Assembly (NCBI GenBank): GCA_026645375.1
Contig: JAPFFX010000421.1
Span: 1-20,736, forward strand
Direction of reading: 5' to 3'
DNA length: 20,736 nucleotides
Origin: Citricoccus sp. WCRC_4
GTDB taxonomy: Bacteria > Actinomycetota > Actinomycetes > Actinomycetales > Micrococcaceae
In this document: in pieces, positions 15,309-20,736 of the stretch
How the letters are laid out: each line of letters opens with the position of its first letter
Position numbering within the stretch: the first letter of the stretch is position 1
Position numbers and translations under genes: made by a program
The notes under the pieces: model-generated
Seen by the model: only the letters and a program-made list of their open reading frames with translations
The model's database searches: none
What the model was told of the DNA's origin: nothing

Positions 15309-16664
15309 TCACCCCGCGGCGTCGCGGACGACCGCCTCGAGCACGTCCATCGCCTCGAGCAGCAGGTCCTCGCCGATGACCAGCGGCGGCAGCAGCCGGA
15401 TGACGTTGCCGTAGGTCCCGGCGCCGAGGATCACCACGCCCTGGGACCGGCAGCCGGCGATGATCCCCTGCACGATCCCGGCGTCCGGCTCCCTGGTGCC
15501 GGGCAGCACGAACTCCATGGCGAGCATGGCGCCGCGGCCGCGGACGTCCCCGATCACGCCCGTCTGACCGGCCAGGGCCTCCAGGCGGGGACGGACGATC
15601 TCCTCGATCCGCCGTGCCCGGCCGTTCAGGTCCGCCTCCCGCATGGTGGCGATCGCGCCGAGGGCGGCCGCACACGCCACCGGGTTGCCGCCGTAGGTGC
15701 CGCCCAGGCCACCGCCGTGGACGGCGTCGAGCAGTTCGGCCCGGCCCACCACGCCGGCCAGCGGCAGGCCTCCGGCCATGCCCTTGGCCACCGTGACGAG
15801 GTCCGGGACGATCCCCTCGTGCTCCGAGGCGAACCACGCACCGGTGCGGCAGAACCCCGTCTGGACCTCGTCGGCGATGAACACGATCCCCTCCTCGCGG
15901 GCGTACTCGGCCAGTCGCTGCAGGAAGCCGGGTGCGGGGACGATGAACCCGCCCTCGCCCTGGACCGGTTCGAGGACGATCGCCGCGATGTTCCGGCCGC
16001 CGACCTGGCTCTGCATCATCCGGATCGCGCGCTCCGCGGCCTCGCGGCCGGTGGTCTGCGGGTTCTCCTCCCGGAACGGATAGCTCATCGGTGCCCGGTA
16101 GACCTCCGGGGCGAAGGGGCCGAACGTCGTCCCCTCACCGCCCTTGTAGGGCGCGTTCTTGGCGGTCAGGGCCATCGTGAGGTTGGTCCGGCCGTGGTAG
16201 CCGTGGTCGAAGGCCACGACGGCGGAGCGGCCGGTGGCGATGCGGGCGATCTTGACGGCGTTCTCCACGGCCTCCGCACCGGAGTTGAACAGCACGGCCT
16301 TCTTGGCGTGGTCGCCCGGGCTCAGCTCGGCCAGGGCCTCGCAGACGGCCACGTACCCCTCGTAGGGCGAGACCATGAAGCAGGTGTGGGTGAAGTGCCC
16401 GACCTGCTCCCGCACGCCCTCGACCACCGCGGCGGCCGAGGCACCGACGCTCGTCACGGCGATGCCGGACCCCAGGTCGATGAACGCGTTGCCGTCCACG
16501 TCCACCAGGATCCCGCCGTCGGCGTCCTGGACGTAGAAGGGCTGTCCGGAGGACACCCCGGCGGCCACCACCCCCTCGCGCCGGGCGGCCAGGGCCGCGG
16601 AGCGCGGCCCCGGCAGGTCGGTGGTCAGGTGGCGCTTCTGTTCCAGGCGGTACTCGATGGTCAT
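15309..16664 (-). CDS. gabT: 4-aminobutyrate aminotransferase GabT
   Basis: PLP-dependent class III aminotransferase that converts 4-aminobutyrate and 2-oxoglutarate to succinate semialdehyde and glutamate. The 451-aa product starts MTIEYRLEQKRHLTTDLPGP, close to actinobacterial GabT. It contains DLGSGIAVTSVG, LFNSGAEAVENAVKIAR, FDHGYHGRTNLTMALT (PLP-stacking region), VLEPVQGEGGF, FIADEVQTGFCRTG and the PLP lysine K294 in VTVAKGMAGGLPLAG. ATG 16662-16664 is chosen because a TACGCT -10 box lies seven bases upstream, with GTGACT as -35, indicating a leaderless transcript. No succinate-semialdehyde dehydrogenase gene is in the window. Another class III aminotransferase with related substrate is possible, but the match to GabT is good. 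Confidence 0.92.
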   Translation of the reverse strand: MTIEYRLEQKRHLTTDLPGPRSAALAARREGVVAAGVSSGQPFYVQDADGGILVDVDGNAFIDLGSGIAVTSVGASAAAVVEGVREQVGHFTHTCFMVSPYEGYVAVCEALAELSPGDHAKKAVLFNSGAEAVENAVKIARIATGRSAVVAFDHGYHGRTNLTMALTAKNAPYKGGEGTTFGPFAPEVYRAPMSYPFREENPQTTGREAAERAIRMMQSQVGGRNIAAIVLEPVQGEGGFIVPAPGFLQRLAEYAREEGIVFIADEVQTGFCRTGAWFASEHEGIVPDLVTVAKGMAGGLPLAGVVGRAELLDAVHGGGLGGTYGGNPVACAAALGAIATMREADLNGRARRIEEIVRPRLEALAGQTGVIGDVRGRGAMLAMEFVLPGTREPDAGIVQGIIAGCRSQGVVILGAGTYGNVIRLLPPLVIGEDLLLEAMDVLEAVVRDAAG

Positions 16665-16671
16665 GACGATG

Positions 16672-16700
16672 AGCGTAGTGGCGCCGCCCACGGGAGTCAC
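16672..16700 (-). promoter_or_regulatory. Candidate leaderless promoter of gabT
   Basis: On the minus strand GTGACT (16695-16700) and TACGCT (16672-16677) are 17 bases apart, and the gabT ATG begins seven bases after the -10. Both elements and the spacing fit a housekeeping promoter whose transcript starts on the start codon. Confidence 0.55.
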
Positions 16701-16755
16701 CGGGCGGGACTCCACGGCACCCTGGCCCGGGACCGGCTGCTCGGGGGCCGGAGCC

Positions 16756-16761
16756 TAGACT
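16756..16761 (+). promoter_or_regulatory. Candidate -10 box of the SMI1/KNR4-like gene and HIT operon
   Basis: TAGACT is followed by seven bases (GAGGACC) and then ATG 16769. The transcript would start at or next to the start codon. GAGG in the spacer is too close to be a normal ribosome binding site. No clear -35 is seen. Confidence 0.45.
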
Positions 16762-16768
16762 GAGGACC

Positions 16769-17248
16769 ATGTCTGCCGAACCCGTCTTCCTCGCCCGCTT
16801 CAAGGACCTCGTCCCCGCCCACCTGGACACCCCGTGGTCACCCGAGGACGGCCTGGACGCCGGCGAACTGGACGCCCTGCTGTCCGCCTCCCCCGCCGCG
16901 CAGGCCGCGCAGGCCGACGGCGGCACCTTCCGCGTCCCGCTGGCGCTCTACGAGTTCCACCAGGCCCTGGGCAACTGCCCCGACCTGCTGGAGACCGAGC
17001 ACTTCTTCTGGGACGCCGACGAACTGGACGTCAAGGACGGTTACCTCATGTTCCTGGAGGACGCCCAGGAGAGCACCGTCTGGGGTCTGCCCGTCGCCGA
17101 CGTCTCGCTGCCGGACCCGCTGGTCTGGCGCCGCACCACCGGGGCGGACGAGGAGCACGGCGAGTGGAGCTGCGAGGGCGGCACCTTCAGCGAGTTCACC
17201 CTGGACCTGCTGGAGTGGACCTTCGAGGAGGAGGGCGAGGACGCGTGA
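16769..17248 (+). CDS. Small acidic protein, possibly SMI1/KNR4 (SUKH)-like
   Basis: The 159-aa product is strongly acidic, ending EWTFEEEGEDA. Residues about 60-121 (LYEFHQALGNCPDLLETEHFF, then DGYLMFLEDAQESTVWGLPVADVSLPDPLVWRR) follow the pattern of SMI1/KNR4-type domains: a readable text of the form 'yLvFaEe.Q..wvwG......DPpV..R'. Some such proteins are immunity proteins for polymorphic toxins, while others have housekeeping roles. No toxin gene is adjacent. ATG 16769 follows a TAGACT -10 box by seven bases. The stop overlaps the start of the HIT gene in GTGA (17245-17248), so the pair is translationally coupled. The family assignment is tentative and rests on pattern resemblance only. Confidence 0.7.
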   Translation: MSAEPVFLARFKDLVPAHLDTPWSPEDGLDAGELDALLSASPAAQAAQADGGTFRVPLALYEFHQALGNCPDLLETEHFFWDADELDVKDGYLMFLEDAQESTVWGLPVADVSLPDPLVWRRTTGADEEHGEWSCEGGTFSEFTLDLLEWTFEEEGEDA

Positions 17249-17742
17249 TCCCGTCCCACGCCCCCGAAGGCTATGTCTGCCCGTTCTGCGGCCTGGTCGA
17301 CGGTGACGTCTCCCACCCGGACAACCGCTGCGAGCTGGAGGACCTCGTCTACCAGGACGAGGACGTGATCGTGTTCATCGCCGTGGACGGCTTCGGACCT
17401 TACGAGGGCCACGCGATGATCTCCCCGGCCCGGCACTACGAGACGCTCTACGAGCTCCCGGATGACGTGCTGCAGAGGATCGCGCTGATGGCCCGTCACG
17501 TCGCACTGGCCATGAAGCGGGCCTGGGGGCCGGAGGGCATCTCCACCCGCCAGCACAACGAGCCGGCCGGGAACCAGCACGTGTGGCACTACCACCTGCA
17601 CGTGTTCCCGCGCTGGAGTGACGACATGCTCTACCGGCAGATGCGGCACGCCGTGGAGCCGGAGGTCCGGGCCCTGAAGGCCCGGGAGCTCGCCATCACC
17701 CTGGAGGACGTGCTGGCTCAGGCGTCGCGGCGGACCACGTAG
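17245..17742 (+). CDS. HIT-family nucleotide hydrolase/transferase
   Basis: Histidine-triad proteins hydrolyse or transfer nucleoside monophosphates from dinucleotides or nucleoside phosphoramidates. The 165-aa product has the triad in VWHYHLHVFPR (H115, H117, H119) and the supporting HNEPAGNQHVWH region. The N-terminus carries CPFC (C12, C15) with H24 and C29 close by, a likely zinc-binding site seen in a subset of HIT proteins. GTG 17245 overlaps the preceding stop. The 3' end overlaps the opposite-strand polyprenyl synthase gene by 25 bases (17718-17742). The exact substrate cannot be told from sequence. Confidence 0.92.
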   Translation: MIPSHAPEGYVCPFCGLVDGDVSHPDNRCELEDLVYQDEDVIVFIAVDGFGPYEGHAMISPARHYETLYELPDDVLQRIALMARHVALAMKRAWGPEGISTRQHNEPAGNQHVWHYHLHVFPRWSDDMLYRQMRHAVEPEVRALKARELAITLEDVLAQASRRTT

Positions 17743-18788
17743 TCGGCAAAGGCCTCGAGGGCCTCCTTCACGGGAGAGTCCGGCAGGGGCGCCAGGGCGG
17801 CACGGGCGTCGTCCGCCCAGCCGCGGGTGATCTCCCACGCCGACTCGATCACGGGGTGGGCGGACACGGCGGTCACGGCGGCGACCAGTTGCTCGTCCGT
17901 GTCCAGCGGCCCGTCCACCAGTTCCAGCGCGGACCGGGCCGCGGCGTCCCCGCGGGCCGCCTCCTGGCGCAGCAGCAGCACCGGCAGGGTGGGCACCCGT
18001 TCCTTGAGGTCGGTGCCAGGGACCTTGCCCGAGGTGTCCGATGCGCTGGTCAGGTCGATCACGTCGTCGGCCAGCTGGAACGCCATGCCGACCTTCTCGC
18101 CGTAGTCCTCCAGCGTGTCCACGGTGGCCTCGTCGGCCCCGCCGAAGAGGGCGCCCAGGCGGCCGGCGGCCGCGATGAGCGATCCGGTCTTGCCGGAGAT
18201 CACGCGCAGGTAGTGCTCCAGGGGGTCCTGGTCCTGCTGCGGGCCCACGGTCTCCCACAGCTGGCCCATCACGAGCCGTTCGAAGGTGCGGGCCTGGATG
18301 GCCACGGCCTCGGGCCCGAGCGAGGCCATCAGCTGCGAGGCGCGGGCGAAGATCAGGTCCCCGGCCAGGATGGCCACGGAGTTCCCCCACAGCTCGTGGG
18401 CGGCCGGCGCCCCGCGGCGCACGGGCGCCTCGTCCATGACGTCGTCGTGGTACAGGGTGGCCAGGTGCGTCAGTTCCATCACGACGGCGGCCGAGCGGAC
18501 CTCCGCGGGCACCTCGCCGACCTGCCCGGTGCCGACACCGGGGTCGCCCAGGAGGGAGGACAGGACGGTCAGCAGGGGGCGGACGCGCTTGCCGCCGGCC
18601 TCCAGCAGGTGGCGGCTGGTCAGGTCGGCCAGCTGGTCGGCGTTCGCCACGGCCTCGGCGAGCTCTTGCTCGACCCGTTCCAGGGCGGTCGCCACCGTGG
18701 CCAGCAGCTCGCCGTTCTCGGCCAGGCGCTCGAAGCCGGGCGGCAGCGCGAGGCTGCCCACGGAGACGTCGGGTTCAGGAGAGGTCAC
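17718..18788 (-). CDS. Long-chain polyprenyl diphosphate synthase (GrcC/heptaprenyl type)
   Basis: Adds isopentenyl diphosphate units to an allylic primer to build the side chain of menaquinone. The 356-aa product has GGKRVRP (65-71) and both aspartate-rich motifs: DDVMD (115-119) and DDVID (241-245), followed by KVPGTDLKERVPTLPV. Residues five and four before the first motif are A110 and T111. Bulky aromatic residues there limit short-chain enzymes, so a long product is likely. It lies nine bases downstream of the MenJ-type reductase gene, with menF divergent beyond it, which supports a menaquinone role. GTG 18786-18788 is preceded by TAGGCT six bases upstream, which overlaps the stop of the reductase gene. 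Chain length cannot be fixed from sequence. Confidence 0.93.
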   Translation of the reverse strand: MTSPEPDVSVGSLALPPGFERLAENGELLATVATALERVEQELAEAVANADQLADLTSRHLLEAGGKRVRPLLTVLSSLLGDPGVGTGQVGEVPAEVRSAAVVMELTHLATLYHDDVMDEAPVRRGAPAAHELWGNSVAILAGDLIFARASQLMASLGPEAVAIQARTFERLVMGQLWETVGPQQDQDPLEHYLRVISGKTGSLIAAAGRLGALFGGADEATVDTLEDYGEKVGMAFQLADDVIDLTSASDTSGKVPGTDLKERVPTLPVLLLRQEAARGDAAARSALELVDGPLDTDEQLVAAVTAVSAHPVIESAWEITRGWADDARAALAPLPDSPVKEALEAFADYVVRRDA

Positions 18789-18794
18789 CGGAAC

Positions 18795-18800
18795 AGCCTA
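18795..18800 (-). promoter_or_regulatory. Candidate internal -10 box of the polyprenyl synthase gene
   Basis: TAGGCT on the minus strand starts with the TAG stop of the upstream reductase gene and ends six bases before the GTG of the synthase gene. It could give a leaderless transcript in addition to read-through from the reductase gene. No -35 consensus is visible. Confidence 0.35.
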
Positions 18801-20117
18801 TCCAACCTTCACCTCGCGGGAGGCATCGGGCCCCAGCGTGGTGGCCGCGGGCACCGCGGACTCCAGCAGCCGCACCAACCGGTCCACCGGCGCGGTGCCG
18901 TCCGCGTCCACCAGGTTGGCCATGACCTGCACCACCCGGCGCAGCATCGCCGGTGTCCGCATGCCGGTGGCCAGGGCGGCCTTGAGCACGGCGGGATGGC
19001 CGATGAGCCGGGCGAACGAGGACCCCAGCGCGAAGTGCCCGCCCCACGTCTCGTGGGTGAGCAGCGGGTACCGGGCGAGCTCGGCCTCGCGGCCGGCCGC
19101 CGTCGGGCGCTTACACGCGCCCACGGTGACGTCCGCGGCCAGCCGGGCCGCCTCCATGGCGAAGGAGATGCCCTCACCGTTGAACGGGGAGACCATGCCG
19201 GCCGAGTCCCCCACCAGCAGCATCCCGGGCACGTGCTGCGGGGTGCGGTTGAAGCCCATCGGCAGGGCCGCGCCCAGGATCTTCGACTCACGGGTCAGTT
19301 CGCTCAGCCCCCACGTCTCGGTCAGGGCCCCGCTCCAGTCCTTGAGGATGGAGCGGTAGTCGAGCCTGCCGAACTGCGGGGAGGTGTCCAGGATGCCGAG
19401 CCCCACGTTGACCGTGCCGTCCCCCAGGGGGAACAGCCAGCCGTAACCGGGCAGCAGGTTGCCGTCCGCGTCCGGGAGCTGCAGCCAGGACTCCATCCAC
19501 TCGTCGTCGTGCCGCGGGGAGGAGTAGTAGGCGCGCACGGCCACGCCCATGGGCCGGTCGTCGCGCTTGGACAACCCGGCCGAGACGGCGGTGCGGGTGG
19601 AGTTGCCGTCCGCGGCGATCACCACGTCGGCGCGGAAGTCCCGGGACTCGCCGGTCTTCCGCCCCCGTCCGTCCAGCAGGTCGGCGCGCAGCCCGGTCAC
19701 GGTGCCGGCCTCGTCCCGCAGCACCGAGCTCACCGAGTGGCGTTCCAGGATGGTGGCCCCGGCGGCGCGGGCGTGGGCGGCGAGCAGTTCGTCGAAGTCG
19801 TTGCGGGTGCGCACCAGGGCGTAGTCCGGCCAGGTGTCGGTCCGGGGCCAGGGCACCTCCACGGCGCGGCCCTCGGCCACCAGCCGCAGGCCCCGGATGT
19901 GCTGCCAGCCGTCCTCGGGGGCGTGGGCGAGCCCCATCAGGTTCATCTCGCGCACCGCCTGCGGCGTCAGCCCGTCCCCGCAGACCTTCTCGCGCGGGTA
20001 GGCGGTCTTCTCCAGGACGATGACCTCGACGCCGGCGTTCGCCAGGTGCCAGGCCGCCGTCGCCCCGGCCGGGCCGCCCCCGGCGATCAGGACCCGGGTT
20101 CTCGTTGCAGATTCCAC
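18798..20117 (-). CDS. menJ: Geranylgeranyl reductase-family flavoprotein, probable menaquinone reductase MenJ
   Basis: FAD-dependent reductase that saturates an isoprenyl double bond, in mycobacteria the beta-isoprene of menaquinone. The 439-aa product has GGGPAG (13-18), the EKTAYPREKVCGDGLTP segment typical of the family, a catalytic-site region GYGWLFPLGDGTVNVGLG, and the second FAD contact VGDSAGMVSPFNGEGI. GTG 20115-20117 (VESATRTRVLIAGG) was chosen because GGGAG lies nine to ten bases upstream. Continuing upstream in frame would run antisense through menF. Position next to a long-chain polyprenyl synthase and menF favours MenJ over archaeal-type lipid reductases. The family is certain and the exact substrate probable. 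Confidence 0.9.
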   Translation of the reverse strand: MESATRTRVLIAGGGPAGATAAWHLANAGVEVIVLEKTAYPREKVCGDGLTPQAVREMNLMGLAHAPEDGWQHIRGLRLVAEGRAVEVPWPRTDTWPDYALVRTRNDFDELLAAHARAAGATILERHSVSSVLRDEAGTVTGLRADLLDGRGRKTGESRDFRADVVIAADGNSTRTAVSAGLSKRDDRPMGVAVRAYYSSPRHDDEWMESWLQLPDADGNLLPGYGWLFPLGDGTVNVGLGILDTSPQFGRLDYRSILKDWSGALTETWGLSELTRESKILGAALPMGFNRTPQHVPGMLLVGDSAGMVSPFNGEGISFAMEAARLAADVTVGACKRPTAAGREAELARYPLLTHETWGGHFALGSSFARLIGHPAVLKAALATGMRTPAMLRRVVQVMANLVDADGTAPVDRLVRLLESAVPAATTLGPDASREVKVG

Positions 20118-20157
20118 CCCGCCATTCTCCCAGACCGGCCGGGCCCCGCCGGGCCGG

Positions 20158-20163
20158 TAGGCT
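20158..20163 (+). promoter_or_regulatory. Candidate -10 box of menF
   Basis: TAGGCT lies nine bases before ATG 20173, so any leader would be only a few bases long. The -35 region is GC-rich without consensus. The 55-bp gap (20118-20172) must also hold the divergent menJ promoter. Confidence 0.4.
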
Positions 20164-20172
20164 TGACGGGTC

Positions 20173-20736
20173 ATGAACACCCCCGGTATTGGGGCGCCCG
20201 CACCGCGACTGGCGTCCGTCACCTCTGCCCGCCCCCTCCCCGGGGGCGCGGCCCTGGCGGACCTGCTGGTCTCCGGCGACGAATGCGCCTGGATCCGCTT
20301 CGGTGAGGGGATGGTCGGGCTCGGCACCGCCGCCCGGTTCACCACCACGGGGCCCGGGCGCTTCGACGCCGCCCGGCGCTGGTGGATGGCCGCCACCGCC
20401 GCGGAGGCCTCGGACACGTCCCGGACCGCCCTGCCCGACGCCGGCCTGCCCCGCCGTTCCCCCCTCGCCTTCGCCGCGTTCGCCTTCGCCGACGACAGTC
20501 CCGTCGACTCGGTCATCGTGGTCCCCGAATTCGTCGTCGGCTCCGCGGGAGGCCGGTCCTGGCTGTCCTGGCAGGTGGACCTCGACTCCCCCGAGTACGC
20601 CGGTCGTGCGGCCGCCGGCTGGCGCCCCGGCATCCGGGAGGCCGAGGAGCGGCTGACGGCGCTGCTCGCGGCCTCGGCGGCCCGTCCCCGGCCGGCGCAC
20701 GCAGCCGCCCTCGAGCTCACCGAGGGCGTCATCTCC
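20173..20736 (+). CDS. menF: Isochorismate synthase MenF, N-terminal part (runs off the window)
   Basis: Converts chorismate to isochorismate, the first committed step of menaquinone synthesis. The frame is open from ATG 20173 to the end of the window (188 codons, no stop). The visible part is the N-terminal portion of a chorismate-binding enzyme: SGDECAWIRFGEGMVGLG, GPGRFDAARRWW and SPLAFAAFAFADDSP are typical of MenF/EntC N-termini. The catalytic C-terminal half lies outside, so active-site residues cannot be checked. It is divergent from menJ, and with the polyprenyl synthase it forms a menaquinone cluster. A salicylate or siderophore isochorismate synthase is a less likely alternative. 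Confidence 0.82.
   Translation, partial: MNTPGIGAPAPRLASVTSARPLPGGAALADLLVSGDECAWIRFGEGMVGLGTAARFTTTGPGRFDAARRWWMAATAAEASDTSRTALPDAGLPRRSPLAFAAFAFADDSPVDSVIVVPEFVVGSAGGRSWLSWQVDLDSPEYAGRAAAGWRPGIREAEERLTALLAASAARPRPAHAAALELTEGVIS

Noticed and set aside
15283..15316. Self-complementary 12-mer and a short hairpin between rarD and gabT as a terminator
   Set aside because: The 12-mer has no loop, and the five-base-pair stem overlaps the gabT stop. Both are expected by chance in such GC-rich sequence.
17856..20306. An 816-codon open frame on the plus strand across the polyprenyl synthase and menJ genes
   Set aside because: Antisense shadow spanning two unrelated real genes and the start of menF; repetitive Gly/Gln/His/Val composition.
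20118..20732. Long N-terminal extension of menJ
   Set aside because: It would be antisense to menF. The flavoprotein's FAD motif starts at the normal distance from the GTG at 20117.
1..20736. CRISPR arrays, insertion sequences, integrase or attachment sites
   Set aside because: I saw no regularly spaced repeats, transposase or integrase motifs, and no repeated tRNA 3' end near tRNA-Tyr.

Overview
The window is high-GC DNA with strongly biased third codon positions, many GTG starts, overlapping stop/start pairs and TANNNT -10 boxes placed directly before start codons. Together with a menaquinone gene set, an FprA-type ferredoxin reductase and an ESX-like type VII secretion locus, this points to an actinobacterium, most likely of the order Micrococcales (the family, perhaps Micrococcaceae, is a guess). 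The first 18 bases match the end of the Illumina TruSeq adapter, so genomic sequence starts near base 19 at an assembly contig edge and the first gene is cut by it.

Left part (1-6690): a truncated HhH-GPD DNA glycosylase; trxA (minus); an unknown 149-aa protein; the RNA ligase gene rtcB (minus); tRNA-Tyr (minus) with a strong hairpin between it and rtcB; a yajQ-family gene coupled to an unknown 160-aa gene; htpX (minus); and fprA (minus). Two further perfect-stem hairpins separate fprA from htpX and the esx genes from fprA.

Middle part (6706-15281): a compact ESX-like type VII secretion locus. Two small WXG100-superfamily genes run left. A divergent operon runs right: a 96-aa single-pass membrane protein resembling only the N-terminus of EccB, eccD, an EspI/MinD-like ATPase, a full-length three-ATPase-domain eccC whose second P-loop has lost its lysine, and an EamA/RarD transporter. 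Starts overlap or nearly touch the preceding stops throughout. No full eccB, no eccE and no mycP protease gene is present.

Right part (15309-20736): gabT (minus), a small acidic SMI1/KNR4-like protein coupled to a HIT-family hydrolase, then menaquinone genes: a long-chain polyprenyl diphosphate synthase and a geranylgeranyl-reductase/MenJ-type flavoprotein (both minus), and a divergent menF (isochorismate synthase) that runs off the end. From memory, menJ, grcC1, htpX and a yajQ homologue lie close together in Mycobacterium tuberculosis, so the secretion locus may sit inside an otherwise old neighbourhood.

No gap between genes exceeds about 205 bases. The two largest (1119-1323 and 7381-7585) appear to hold only promoter elements. 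I see no rRNA, CRISPR array, insertion sequence or integrase.
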